Assembly (NCBI GenBank): GCA_029881805.1
Contig: JAOULW010000017.1
Location: 1 to 32,776, forward strand
Direction: 5' to 3'
Length of the DNA: 32,776 nucleotides
Origin: Candidatus Bathyarchaeota archaeon
GTDB taxonomy: Archaea; Thermoproteota; Bathyarchaeia; Bathyarchaeales; Bathycorpusculaceae
Positions 15,895 through 24,890 of this stretch are shown piece after piece; position 1 is the first letter of the stretch, and each line of letters starts with the position of its first letter. The translations under genes were made by a program, and so were the position numbers. A model generated the notes under the pieces. The model made no database searches, was not told the origin of the DNA, and saw nothing but the letters and a program-made list of their open reading frames with translations.

Positions 15895-17960
15895 CTTCGT
15901 ACTAAAATGACTGGAGTAGCCCAATATGCCCAATCATATCCATTATCATTTTCTGGTCCTGGCATTGTAATGAAGAAAATAGTGACTTCCTTGCCACGAT
16001 GGGCGTGAAGATCCATTTCAATATCGTGCCATTTTCTATCTATTAATACATTTTTCGGATTCAGATAGTAATCCCAAATGTTTTGAGTATCATTGCCATC
16101 TTTGATTTTGATGACAAAATCTACTCCATCAGTTTTTTCCCACATGGCAGGATTGATTGCAATTCCAAATTTTAACGAAGCATTCTCAGGAATTAACATA
16201 TTATAAGCGATACTACTATTACCTGTAGAGGGTGGATGATGAAAGATAGCGTCTCTAACATCACCATTAATTGACAACGAATAGATAGCTGGAATAAAAA
16301 TAGGCTCACTTTTGAAATAATTATCTATATCTTGAATAGTTGTACTATCCATAAAATAAAGTTTCAAGGCAGATTGAAAGTGCTCAACAAAGTTGTAGTA
16401 AATGGATTGCCCTACAGAATTATGCCAACTGAAAATAAACGCGTTATCTATGTTTCCATAGTAGAAATAATTGTTTAAAGTCTGGTTGACTATGGGATCG
16501 CTGATTCTATATCTAAGTGCAGCGAAAGAATTGTCAAAGAAAACAATAAATTCAAATTCATGATTTTTGACGCTTTCAATCAGTCGATTATATTCGCTTT
16601 CAGGAATCTGGATTCCATCCGGTCTCGTCCAGACGTATTTACTTGGTGGCAGTTTACCCGCAAGGTAATATATTTCGGCGGACCAGGCATGAACTAGTAT
16701 TTGACTATCAGAGGCACTGCCTAGTCTTAAAAATTCTGCAAGTTTAGTCTGAGTAGAATAAGAGCTTGAATCGGCATAGCCCCAACTAAAATTGAAAAGC
16801 TGGGAAGTCATGTGATACTGGGGATATTGCCCAAGTTGAAATACAAAGGCAGTTAATAAAGACAAAGTTAACAGAGCTACCATTAACAATGCCGTAACGA
16901 ATTTGCCATTTAGAGTCCTTTTTTTCTTTCTTAAGCCACCATTAAGATTATCAAGAGTTATTGTAATGCCTAGTCCCGCTAAAATTGATGCTGGTGCTAT
17001 TAAGTATATGAAACGGTGCCCAAAATGTGGGGGGAATGCCGCGATCATAACGGCAAAAGCTAGCCATCCAATCAAAAATAGATCAAACTTTTTTTTCCTA
17101 ATAGAAAATAATAGGCCGAAAATAGCAAAAACCCAAAGAGGCAAACCTTGCGCTACTACATTAAAAATTATCCCAAATGGAACATCGGACATGCTTTGAT
17201 AACCTACAAGAGTCTTATTAATGAAAACGTCAACCATGTTACCCAAAGCTCCTGCCAAACTAAAATATGTAAGGAAAAATGCAGGAAGTACACTAAAACC
17301 GACTATAACACATACCAAATCACCCAATAGGTTTTTTGCACAAAAGCTCTTTAGTTTATTATGGAAATAGCTTGTCGAGATTGCACCAATCAGAAGTAAA
17401 AGTCCAAGTACATCTATCACTTTTATCAGGGTTGCGGCGCTTAGGAGAAACGATGCAATGAGCAAATACTTTCTGGAATTGTTTTTAATATACATGCCAC
17501 AAAAGAAAAATGAGAACACAATTATCGGCGCTGACAAACTAGAAGTCAAAGCAAGCTGACCTTCATATATAGGAGAGCTCATGAAAATACCGTAAAAAAG
17601 CGACGACGCCAAAGCGACTTTTTTATTAAACCAGTCTTTCACAAATAAATACATAGCAATAATAGATAAGAAAAAAATGATATTGCTCATGACTCGTATC
17701 GAAATGAAATCTCTGCCAAACAGAAGAGTGCAAGCAGAATACAGGGCGTATGCTAATGGACCAGCATTATTTAATGAATGAACATAGGGCAAGTAGCCAT
17801 TTAGCCATTGCAAAGCGACAACTGCAATGCCACCTTCGTCCCGTTCAATTACACTGAAAATCCAGATTTGACGGAGTAAAATCGACAAAACAAATACTAG
17901 AATAAACGATTTATCAAAATAGGTTCGTATGTTCCCAAAATTCAAAGTCTCTTTCGCCAC
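15891..17960 (-). CDS. GT39-like (PMT/ArnT-type) membrane glycosyltransferase with C-terminal soluble domain
   Basis: A 689-residue protein with a GT-C membrane core (about residues 18-375, around eleven segments) and a soluble C-terminal region (about 380-689). The first outer loop carries ERDEGG (39-44), the acidic catalytic motif of the PMT/ArnT family. NAGPLAYALY follows. The soluble part contains a sugar-transfer-like segment (LGSASDSQILVHAWSAEIYY) and a beta-rich end, probably outside the cell. It would transfer sugar from a polyprenol-phosphate donor to a lipid or protein. It starts with GTG, 3 bp after the methyltransferase stop, and overlaps the next GT-C gene, so the three are co-translated. 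Confidence 0.78.
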   Translation of the reverse strand: MAKETLNFGNIRTYFDKSFILVFVLSILLRQIWIFSVIERDEGGIAVVALQWLNGYLPYVHSLNNAGPLAYALYSACTLLFGRDFISIRVMSNIIFFLSIIAMYLFVKDWFNKKVALASSLFYGIFMSSPIYEGQLALTSSLSAPIIVFSFFFCGMYIKNNSRKYLLIASFLLSAATLIKVIDVLGLLLLIGAISTSYFHNKLKSFCAKNLLGDLVCVIVGFSVLPAFFLTYFSLAGALGNMVDVFINKTLVGYQSMSDVPFGIIFNVVAQGLPLWVFAIFGLLFSIRKKKFDLFLIGWLAFAVMIAAFPPHFGHRFIYLIAPASILAGLGITITLDNLNGGLRKKKRTLNGKFVTALLMVALLTLSLLTAFVFQLGQYPQYHMTSQLFNFSWGYADSSSYSTQTKLAEFLRLGSASDSQILVHAWSAEIYYLAGKLPPSKYVWTRPDGIQIPESEYNRLIESVKNHEFEFIVFFDNSFAALRYRISDPIVNQTLNNYFYYGNIDNAFIFSWHNSVGQSIYYNFVEHFQSALKLYFMDSTTIQDIDNYFKSEPIFIPAIYSLSINGDVRDAIFHHPPSTGNSSIAYNMLIPENASLKFGIAINPAMWEKTDGVDFVIKIKDGNDTQNIWDYYLNPKNVLIDRKWHDIEMDLHAHRGKEVTIFFITMPGPENDNGYDWAYWATPVILVRR

Positions 17961-17963
17961 TCA

Positions 17964-18818
17964 TTATCTCTGCTGACTGTTTTGTGAATCGACCTTGTAT
18001 GCAGCGATACATATCGGAGGCACTATAAGGTAAAACAAGGAGTGCTGAACGTTTATTTCTAGCTTCTGGAGAAGCTGTTCTAATATAATATTTTCATATT
18101 TGATAAGGCATGATACGATATTACCGGGAATGGTGCTTGTCCTTCTCAGAAGCATGTAAACATGAAGGTTCATAACAGTCGGCTTAAAATGGCCTTTATT
18201 AAATTCCGAAAAAACCTCTGACAACGAATACTCTTTAAGATGGGACCCAAGAGAGGTATGGCCTAATAGTTTAGAAGGCGTCCACATCAAATAACAACCA
18301 TTAGGTTTCAAAACCCTCCAAACCTCACGCAAGTGAAGCTGCAAATCTGCTCCAGGTATATGTTCAATCAAGTCTTTGCTAACAACATAATCAAAGGTTT
18401 GGTCGGGAAATTCTAGATTCCTTGCATCACCGAGTTTCAATCCCGCAGTCACTCTTTCTTTCTCAAGCGCAGCTTCTAACCGACGAACAATCACTTCAGA
18501 TATATCTAACCCAATCGTCGAGTTTCCTTTCCTAGCACAAGCAATCAAAAAATGTCCGTCTCCCGATCCTATCTCTAAAACAGATTTTCCCCCACCTATT
18601 TTCTCTAGAAAAAGCTTGTCGATTGGCGATAAACTGCTCTTGTACAAATAATCTTGTGGTAACTTGCCACGAACGCCATACCTAAGAAGGAAAGAATGGA
18701 ATTCATCATACGCCTTTTGAAGTTCTTCAACAGACGCGGTCTTTCCACACAAAACTCTAATCTTGAGTTCCAATTTTCTTTGCATTTCCAACGCGTCTTG
18801 CGACTTCTCTTCGTTCAT
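17964..18818 (-). CDS. Class I SAM-dependent methyltransferase
   Basis: This 284-residue protein has the class I Rossmann methyltransferase core in its middle: motif I VLEIGSGDGHFLIAC (about residue 80), acidic motif II STIGLDIS, DARNLEFPDQTFDYVVSKDLIEHI, and VWRVLKPNGCYLMWTPS. A helical N-terminal extension and a C-terminal part without clear motifs flank it. The place inside a glycan cluster suggests methylation of a sugar or of a lipid-linked precursor; the substrate is not visible. Its ATG overlaps the GT4 stop (ATGA). It ends with TAA, directly before the GT39-like gene. Confidence 0.82.
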   Translation of the reverse strand: MNEEKSQDALEMQRKLELKIRVLCGKTASVEELQKAYDEFHSFLLRYGVRGKLPQDYLYKSSLSPIDKLFLEKIGGGKSVLEIGSGDGHFLIACARKGNSTIGLDISEVIVRRLEAALEKERVTAGLKLGDARNLEFPDQTFDYVVSKDLIEHIPGADLQLHLREVWRVLKPNGCYLMWTPSKLLGHTSLGSHLKEYSLSEVFSEFNKGHFKPTVMNLHVYMLLRRTSTIPGNIVSCLIKYENIILEQLLQKLEINVQHSLFYLIVPPICIAAYKVDSQNSQQR

Positions 18819-20038
18819 AAAGTTCCTTTCCTTGCAAAGGATATTGCCCGTTCCACTTCATCCGTGAGCTTAGCCCAGTTGAAAGCGTTTAAAATCCTAT
18901 TTTGAGAATTCACACCCAACTTTCTTTGTAATGCACCGTTTTTTAGAACTTTCACGATAGAGAGAGCAAATTCTCTAGTAGGAGCATCAGAATCCACTAA
19001 AATTCCCGATTCTCCATTTTTAATATATTCTGCGATTTGTCCAACTCTATCGGCGACAATAGCCAGTTTAGCAATCATAAGCTCCACAAGTTTCCCAGGA
19101 CACTTAGCTCTGTTCAAAGGAGTATCATCAAAAGGATACATAGCCACATCGCCAATAGCTAGGTACTTAGGTATGTCCTTGGATTCAATCCAACCGCCAA
19201 ATACTACGGAGTCGTTAAGCCCTTCTCTCAAAGCCAAATCCTCAAGTTTCTTCTCTTCACCGAATTCTCCCTTGCCAATTACCAAAAGCTTAACATCGTT
19301 CAGCTCTTTCTTAACACACTTCAAAACTTCAATTACCTTCTCAACTTTGTATTCAAAAAACCTAGTGTAAAGCAAAATTACGGGAACGTTCTCTAGACCT
19401 AGGCTTCTCCTTAAAACCACAACTTCGTCATCGTCCACATTAAAGTCTCGCTGTGGTGCACCATTTGGAACATAGAAAACCTTGTCGGGAGATATGCCCC
19501 TTTCTATAATTCTCGTCTCTAAAGCTCGGCTGGCAACCGTTATTGCGTCTACATGCTTGGGGATCCATCGTTCCTGAAAATCAAAAAAATACAACATACT
19601 CTTTGGGTAAATAGAAAGTTCCCTAAAGTAGTCAGAAAAACCACCATATCCTTCCAAATCGTCTGAGTCCAGTACTAACTTCAAGTTTTTCAAAAAACCA
19701 AAACGCTTTAATGAAGCCAAAAACATCGCAACCAAACCACTATACCCTTTTGGCTTAAAAGCATAAACACATTGAGGACGCAGACGAAATATTCTCTGAC
19801 AAACACTGATCAGAGTTAAAGGATACTTAACCAGAGGAAAATCTCTGAACTTTATGTTGTAGATTTTGACACCCTCAAGGACATATTCTTTCCCAGATTC
19901 AGATGAATTGTCATAGGGAGCAACAACTATAGAGACGTTATGACCACGTTTTGCTAACATTGTTGCTATAGGTAACATCCTAATAGAAACCGTACCTTTT
20001 GGATATACACTAAAAGGAGCCACCATGACAATTCTCAA
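18815..20038 (-). CDS. GT4-family glycosyltransferase
   Basis: A 407-residue GT-B fold enzyme of family GT4. The N-terminal domain starts with MRIVMVAPFSVYPKGTVSIR and continues with LAKRGHNVSIVVAP. The C-terminal donor domain shows GIVPD-like spacing as GISPDKVFYVPNGAPQRDFN, then VILLYTRFFEYKVEKVIEVL, KLLVIGKGEFGEE, VVFGGWIESKDIPKYLAIGD and the nucleotide-sugar site CPGKLVELMIAKLAIVAD. It transfers a sugar from a nucleotide donor at the cytoplasmic face. The start is TTG at 20038, preceded by GAGGT. Donor and acceptor are unknown. Confidence 0.87.
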   Translation of the reverse strand: MRIVMVAPFSVYPKGTVSIRMLPIATMLAKRGHNVSIVVAPYDNSSESGKEYVLEGVKIYNIKFRDFPLVKYPLTLISVCQRIFRLRPQCVYAFKPKGYSGLVAMFLASLKRFGFLKNLKLVLDSDDLEGYGGFSDYFRELSIYPKSMLYFFDFQERWIPKHVDAITVASRALETRIIERGISPDKVFYVPNGAPQRDFNVDDDEVVVLRRSLGLENVPVILLYTRFFEYKVEKVIEVLKCVKKELNDVKLLVIGKGEFGEEKKLEDLALREGLNDSVVFGGWIESKDIPKYLAIGDVAMYPFDDTPLNRAKCPGKLVELMIAKLAIVADRVGQIAEYIKNGESGILVDSDAPTREFALSIVKVLKNGALQRKLGVNSQNRILNAFNWAKLTDEVERAISFARKGTL

Positions 20039-20070
20039 AAGTATTTACCTCAACGCTCAACTAGTCCTAA

Positions 20071-21117
20071 CTACTCAAACACTCTTTCTTTACATCTAAG
20101 AATAAGGCCATACAGGAAACCAATGAAGAAATTGGGAACGTAGATCCAGCTTCTCATAAAACCTGTGGCAACGAATAGCAATTTTTCTTTGATGCGACTG
20201 AAAACAAACGATCGATGAATCAAATAGGCAAATTGCACCAACGTAGTTAAAGACAACAATGCTAATGACAACAACGGGGAATACAAAAACATGAACACTG
20301 AGAAAACTGTCAGCAAGACATATTGCACTTGAATCATCCTACTAAACCTCTTAGATTTAAGTTGTTCACTCTCTCCAATTTTCAAATCAGATTGCGCCCT
20401 AGCCAGAGCCCATCCGAGACCCCGACCATAGATGGCTTCCTTCCCAAGATTCTGCCACAATTTTTCCTGTCTACCCCAATACGCCCTAAATTGCAAATTT
20501 GAATCTTTTATTATCTTGTACCCTGAAGATCGTATTTTGCAAGATATAATATGTTCTTCACTCGCAAGCTTCCATTCAGCCGAAGATTCAAAGCCGCCTA
20601 CCTTTTTGAGAACATCAATTCGAAAAACATCAGCTTTCAGTAATGAGAAACCAACTTCAGCCACACCTGAATCGTGAACATTCTCACATAAATGATTTAC
20701 AAATATTCTTTTAACCAAAGACAAATTCTCATCAGGAGGAAGTAAATTCTCCCCCGAAACTACACCGACGTAGTCGCAATTGAAATGTTTGAGAGCTTTT
20801 GTGATATAATCTGTATCCAATAATTCGCAATCTTGTTCTAATACCAAAAGGAAAGTTTCATCTATAACGGATTCAAGAGCCCTATTCAAAGTTTGAGCGA
20901 AACCAGCATTCCTTTCATTTCTTAGTACTGTCAACTGATGGAAATCAGAAAACTCTTTCAACAATAATGAATACAACGGCTCTTTGGAGCAGTCATCTAC
21001 AACCACTATTCTTAGACAAGGGTAGTCTTGTAAGAGAAGAGACTTGATGGCGCCTATTACAACTAATGGCTCACCATTATACACAGGCACAACTGCAATT
21101 ACTTTGGGCGTTGTCAA
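20071..21117 (-). CDS. GT2-family glycosyltransferase with C-terminal membrane anchor
   Basis: A 348-residue GT-A fold enzyme. N-terminal VIAVVPVYNGEPLVVIGAIKSLL and VVVDDCS form the nucleotide-binding part; the metal site reads LVLEQDCELLD, the EQD variant seen in rhamnosyl-type GT2 enzymes. GFAQTLNRALE is also typical. The end (about residues 255-340) is hydrophobic with two to three membrane segments, anchoring it to the cytoplasmic face. The start appears to be TTG at 21117, 39 bp after the previous stop. The sugar is unknown. Confidence 0.83.
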   Translation of the reverse strand: MTTPKVIAVVPVYNGEPLVVIGAIKSLLLQDYPCLRIVVVDDCSKEPLYSLLLKEFSDFHQLTVLRNERNAGFAQTLNRALESVIDETFLLVLEQDCELLDTDYITKALKHFNCDYVGVVSGENLLPPDENLSLVKRIFVNHLCENVHDSGVAEVGFSLLKADVFRIDVLKKVGGFESSAEWKLASEEHIISCKIRSSGYKIIKDSNLQFRAYWGRQEKLWQNLGKEAIYGRGLGWALARAQSDLKIGESEQLKSKRFSRMIQVQYVLLTVFSVFMFLYSPLLSLALLSLTTLVQFAYLIHRSFVFSRIKEKLLFVATGFMRSWIYVPNFFIGFLYGLILRCKERVFE

Positions 21118-21156
21118 TTCTTTTCCATCAAAAAATCTAAAAGACGTTTTGCAATC

Positions 21157-21927
21157 CTAAGAACCATTTCTCAAGTCCACATATAAACGAGCCAGATTCT
21201 GAAGCTGCTTGAGAATTATCATCGGAATCTTCGAAGGCTTATAGATATGTGTGTCACCATGCACTCGACTACCATGACTAATCGGCACTTCACAAACCCT
21301 AAAGCCCTTCAAACAAGCCCTAATCGTAAACTCAGCCCAAAAACTATACTTAAGAAATCTAACGTCATCAACCACAGTACGAACAACCTTTCTACGAATC
21401 AATCTAAAACCACAATCAGCATCATGCAAATTCAAACCAAACAAACCATTCACTAGCTTGTGAAAGCCATTAGCCAAAACAGTCCTGTGCACACCTTCAC
21501 TCCTACGAAGCTTACGACCAATAACCATGTCATAACCATCACGATTCTCCCACAAACTCCAAAAATCAGACGGAAAATACTGCCCATCAGAATCCGAAAA
21601 GAAAACCCAATCGCTATCACAACTCTTCAAAGCATCACCGACACCCTTTGCATACCCCTTTCTGTTATGATCAGACAATAACATCATAGGAACCTCCCTC
21701 TTCAAAGAAGTCAAAATCTCCCGGGTTCCATCAGTACTACCATCCTCAGCAACAACAAGCACCGTAGGCAACTTCCCGCAAATCTCATCATGATAAGCCT
21801 TAATAATTTTCGAAATTATGTCTGCCTCATTATACGCAGGCAACAGAATCGAAATTGCTGGTTTATCTTCAAACTCTAATGCAACACTCTTACCCGAACC
21901 CAAAACTTCCAGCGCATTCTCACCCAT
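21157..21927 (-). CDS. GT2 glycosyltransferase, dolichyl-phosphate mannose/glucose synthase type
   Basis: A 256-residue GT2 enzyme without membrane segments, of the DPM1/DPG synthase type: ISILLPAYNEADIISKII, VAEDGSTDGTREIL, GYAKGVGDALKSC, the metal-binding DSDGQY, then NGLFGLNLHDADCGFRLI and HGSRVHGDTHIY. Such enzymes load sugar on polyprenyl phosphate, the donor that the two GT-C enzymes downstream would use. The ATG overlaps the previous stop by 8 bp (ATGGGTGA). Composition is extreme: at 21301-21480 the plus strand is 129 of 180 bases A or C, so the coding strand is G+T-rich, opposite to the epimerase gene of the same cluster. Confidence 0.83.
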   Translation of the reverse strand: MGENALEVLGSGKSVALEFEDKPAISILLPAYNEADIISKIIKAYHDEICGKLPTVLVVAEDGSTDGTREILTSLKREVPMMLLSDHNRKGYAKGVGDALKSCDSDWVFFSDSDGQYFPSDFWSLWENRDGYDMVIGRKLRRSEGVHRTVLANGFHKLVNGLFGLNLHDADCGFRLIRRKVVRTVVDDVRFLKYSFWAEFTIRACLKGFRVCEVPISHGSRVHGDTHIYKPSKIPMIILKQLQNLARLYVDLRNGS

Positions 21928-23188
21928 GACTTATGACACCGCCAACATTCATCGCAGAATTCCTCACAACACCTTTCTTCTCAGTCTTCACCCATCTTCT
22001 TGGTCTTCGCAAAAGAATGAGCAAAACCGCGTACAGCGCAATAAGTGTCTGTAGACTCCAATAGAAATAGATGAACGGAAGCCACAGCAAATTTGCCAAC
22101 CTTCTCGGTTTCGAGGCATAAACCAACGCCAGACCACAGACCAACACGGTAACCGTCGTGATCACAGCCATGAACCGCACCAAAAACTGCCACATAATAT
22201 CAAACGGAAAAGTAGTAAAGAATGTGCAGAAAGCCGCAAAATAAGTCAGCAGGGAAGCAATCAACACGAAAGGTCCAAACAAGGTGGCTTCAGCATCAAG
22301 GTTTTTCCTGCTCAGTTTAGCGATGAGCCTGCCATATTTGAAAGCAACTTCCATCGTCCCCCTAAACCACCTTGTGCGCTGCTTAAATAACTGCTTCAAA
22401 TCACCCGGGGTTTCTTGCCAACACCGAACATCCGGAGCGTACCTAATCCTGTAGCCCTTTTCAGTGAGCCTCGCCGAAACCTCCATGTCCTCAGACAAGA
22501 CCTTTTCATCAAAGCCTGCAACCTTTTCCAAGACATCACGCCTTATGAACTGGCAGCTACCCTTCAGATGAACAAATAGATCCAAAACATCCTTTCCTCG
22601 TAAATAGGTCTCGCACCAGACAGCCTCCTCGTAGGAAATGAACTTGGTTAACATGTTTTCTTCGGAATTAATCGACAATGTTCTGCCCTGAACTGCGGCG
22701 ACCTCAGAATCCGCAAAATATCCGCTAGCAGACAACAACACATCATTAGCAGGAACGCTGTCCGCGTCAAAAACTCCAACAATCTGCCCTCTTGCGTTCT
22801 TGATCCCGTAGTTTAGAGCGGAAGGCTTACCGTTAGAAGATGACCTATGCAAAACCCTTACATTAAGGCCTGGCTCCCGCGCATATTTCAAACAAGCATC
22901 AAGCGTTCCATCAGTGGACCCATCTTCGACAATAATTATCTCCTTCTTGTCAGCCGGATATCGCAACTTCACCAGTGCATCCAACAGTCTGCCTATGACC
23001 CTCTCCTCGTTCTTCACTGGCACAACGATCGAAAAGGTGGGCAAACTTTCCTCAACACTTTTCTCAGACTTTCTTTTGCTTCTACGAAAATGTCTGACAC
23101 CAGCGATCAAAATGGGCAGATTATAGAACGACCAAACGTAAACAAGGAAAAATACGCAGATTAAAGCTGCATAAACGAAATTTAGCAT
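21920..23188 (-). CDS. Membrane GT2 glycosyltransferase, cellulose/poly-GlcNAc synthase type
   Basis: A 422-residue processive-type GT2 enzyme: one N-terminal membrane segment (about 5-27), a cytoplasmic GT-A domain with FSIVVPVKNEERVIGRLL, IVEDGSTDGTLDAC, FDADSVP, LSEDMEVSARL and QRTRW, then three to four C-terminal membrane segments. DxD, ED and QxxRW are the signature of cellulose, hyaluronan and poly-N-acetylglucosamine synthases, which make and export a polysaccharide. It may therefore polymerise the surface glycan, though short-product relatives exist. The C-terminus overlaps the next gene by 8 bp. Upstream, AAGGATATATTTACC precedes the ATG. Confidence 0.85.
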   Translation of the reverse strand: MLNFVYAALICVFFLVYVWSFYNLPILIAGVRHFRRSKRKSEKSVEESLPTFSIVVPVKNEERVIGRLLDALVKLRYPADKKEIIIVEDGSTDGTLDACLKYAREPGLNVRVLHRSSSNGKPSALNYGIKNARGQIVGVFDADSVPANDVLLSASGYFADSEVAAVQGRTLSINSEENMLTKFISYEEAVWCETYLRGKDVLDLFVHLKGSCQFIRRDVLEKVAGFDEKVLSEDMEVSARLTEKGYRIRYAPDVRCWQETPGDLKQLFKQRTRWFRGTMEVAFKYGRLIAKLSRKNLDAEATLFGPFVLIASLLTYFAAFCTFFTTFPFDIMWQFLVRFMAVITTVTVLVCGLALVYASKPRRLANLLWLPFIYFYWSLQTLIALYAVLLILLRRPRRWVKTEKKGVVRNSAMNVGGVISHG

Positions 23189-23222
23189 GGTAAATATATC
23201 CTTTTACCATACTGGCTGCGCG

Positions 23223-23627
23223 TCATGGCTTGAACGCTCTCGGGTTGTTTAGGTGCATTATCGCTAAAAACTTCACGAATGACTTGTCAAATGCCCATGC
23301 ACGGGCAGAGTCATTGCCCCATTTTTGAGCGAAAAAACTTAGCTTGCGAGCAAGCAAAAAACCAGCTTCCTTTATTGTATTCAAAAATCTGTTTTCAAGA
23401 GCATCTTCCAACTTTCTCACCACGGTGAAAACTGTCTTGGCCAAAGCAAAGCTTCGTACTCCGTGAACAATCTTTATCGTTAAATTAAACAGTGCTCGGT
23501 CAATTCTGCTTAACGCTTTGAACCAGACGCCGCGTCTGAGAGCCTTCAACTTTAACTTGAGCATTCTCTCTCTTTCCAAAACAAAACGGAAAGTTTCTTT
23601 TTCGCGAACATCTATTGACATTATCAT
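23223..23627 (-). CDS. Hypothetical basic helical protein
   Basis: I do not recognise this protein of about 134 residues. It is lysine/arginine-rich and predicted all-helical, with amphipathic stretches such as VLERERMLKLKLKALRRGVW and ALFNLTIKIVHGVRSFALAK, and no clear membrane span, signal or cysteine motif. It lies 34 bp upstream of the cellulose-synthase-like gene in the same direction and could be the first gene of the cluster. I choose the ATG at 23627 (AGGT upstream); in-frame TTG at 23633 and ATG at 23621 are alternatives. It is longer than chance frames nearby and oriented with its neighbours, so it is probably real. Confidence 0.5.
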   Translation of the reverse strand: MIMSIDVREKETFRFVLERERMLKLKLKALRRGVWFKALSRIDRALFNLTIKIVHGVRSFALAKTVFTVVRKLEDALENRFLNTIKEAGFLLARKLSFFAQKWGNDSARAWAFDKSFVKFLAIMHLNNPRAFKP

Positions 23628-23960
23628 TTTCAAGTACCTAAATCGGGTATTTCACACGGGAATCTGAATACGGAATAGTCAATGTTTGCGATTGTACAGA
23701 ATAAAAAGCTTTCTATGGTGGGTGCTCTACCTAGGAAATGTGGAGAGATTTTTTGGCAGAAGCAAACATAACGCGCGCAATCCTAGCTTATTGAGAAACG
23801 GACTGAGTCGTCATAGTCCGGAGCTATATAGACATTGAAGTTCACTGTTCCAAATTCGTATTCCAAGCCAACTGGCTTGCGAATGTAAACCTGCTTTCAT
23901 CATCTAAATAAATTGTTTTGCAGTGTTCTCAGAAGTAGTCTCGAGTTTTCAGTACCTCGC
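23628..23960. other. Intergenic stretch between glycan cluster and KaiC gene
   Basis: About 330 bp with no convincing gene; a plus-strand frame from 23913 is a shadow of the KaiC gene. The stretch holds the second copy of the candidate structured RNA (23772-23827). Weak similarity to the first copy extends upstream to about 23717, starting at GGTGGGTG. Minus-strand promoter elements for the hypothetical gene at 23627 are not clear. Confidence 0.4.
23772..23827 (+). ncRNA. Candidate structured RNA, copy B
   Basis: Second copy of the element at 12268-12325. It folds into an outer stem TAGCT/AGCTA (23784-23788 with 23822-23826) and a perfect inner stem CGGACT/AGTCCG (23799-23804 with 23815-23820) closing a 10-nt loop. 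In the other copy the inner-stem differences keep pairing through G-U wobbles. The long asymmetric internal loop on the 5' side contains the shared GAGAAA. It lies on the strand opposite to the flanking genes. No family recognised; archaeal C/D box RNA was considered, but the box C motif is missing. Confidence 0.4.
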
Positions 23961-24740
23961 CTAGGTCTGATAGATGCTCTGATCAGAGTAGACTTCGATC
24001 CCTGTTTCTCCTATTTTATAAGGTCTCGGAACAGAATCAACTTCAGTGCCGCGCATCTTCAGAATTCTCACAGCACGTTCTCCTGTTCGAAGCGTCTGCA
24101 GATTAATAACGCCTTGAGACAAGTACTCTTCCGGCTGCACCTGTTTTTCTTCACCTGTTGATATAGCTTCGCTTGTAATGAGGCAAGTAGCTCCTATATT
24201 ATTCAAAGCCTCCATAATATCTAATATTGCCTGCCTTTTCTCCCAAGCCTCTGGAAAGCGAAACGTAAGACCAGACATTGAGTCGAGCACAATTCGTCGA
24301 GCACCAATATCGCCAATAAATCTGTCAATACTACGCCCTCCCTCAAATGTCTTGAAAATATTGTCTATCAAGCGTGCACGTGCAAGTTCCTTTCCACTCA
24401 CGGGCAGTTTGCCGACCTGCCTAGCCTGAAATGCCTGCTCTGGAATACGCCTGACATCAGATGCATCTATAAAAGTGAACCTTCCCTCTTGCTCTAACTT
24501 CTTAAAATCCCAACCGAAGGTTAACATCTCTTCTACGAAGTGGTTCTTGGTCTCATCTAGACTTACGTAGACCGCCTTTTCTCCTTCTTTGGTGGCGCCA
24601 TAGTGCAGGAATTGCGAGCAGAAAATTGTCTTTCCAGTTCCCGGTCCACCTGTTATCAATATCATTCTTCCTTCTGGAAAGCCGCCTCGTAGCATCGCGT
24701 CGAGGCCTGTTATCCCAGTCTCTACTTTTCCGATGACCAT
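23961..24740 (-). CDS. KaiC/RAD55-family RecA-like ATPase (single domain)
   Basis: This 259-residue protein is a single KaiC-like domain. It starts with the usual VETGITGLDAMLRGGFPEGR, has an intact Walker A (ITGGPGTGKTIFCSQFL), a SLDE segment where KaiC has its catalytic acidic pair, and Walker B RRIVLDSMSGL. The C-terminal VINLQTLRTGERAVRILKMRGTEVD is the typical end. Archaeal KaiC-like ATPases act in signalling, motility (FlaH) and recombination-related roles. The giant upstream protein (24891-29537) carries two KaiC-like units of the same superfamily without Walker A, so hetero-assembly with this active ATPase is possible (inference). The ATG at 24740 has its own TATA-like AATATTTATG (minus strand, 24763-24774 region), so the two genes may also be transcribed separately. 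Confidence 0.87.
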   Translation of the reverse strand: MVIGKVETGITGLDAMLRGGFPEGRMILITGGPGTGKTIFCSQFLHYGATKEGEKAVYVSLDETKNHFVEEMLTFGWDFKKLEQEGRFTFIDASDVRRIPEQAFQARQVGKLPVSGKELARARLIDNIFKTFEGGRSIDRFIGDIGARRIVLDSMSGLTFRFPEAWEKRQAILDIMEALNNIGATCLITSEAISTGEEKQVQPEEYLSQGVINLQTLRTGERAVRILKMRGTEVDSVPRPYKIGETGIEVYSDQSIYQT

Positions 24741-24890
24741 TTTTCCATCAACCTTAGTTTAACGTTCACATAAATATTGAAAGAAGTATATAATTTATTC
24801 GTACTAACATATGACCGACGGACAACGTAACGCATCCTACTGCGGATTTTTGGCGACTTCAAACAGCATGTACAAGCTGTGGACTTGGCA

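Noticed and set aside
21247-21681. Plus-strand frames rich in threonine and asparagine
   Set aside because: They lie wholly inside the dolichyl-phosphate-sugar synthase-type gene and arise from its extreme A+C bias on the plus strand.
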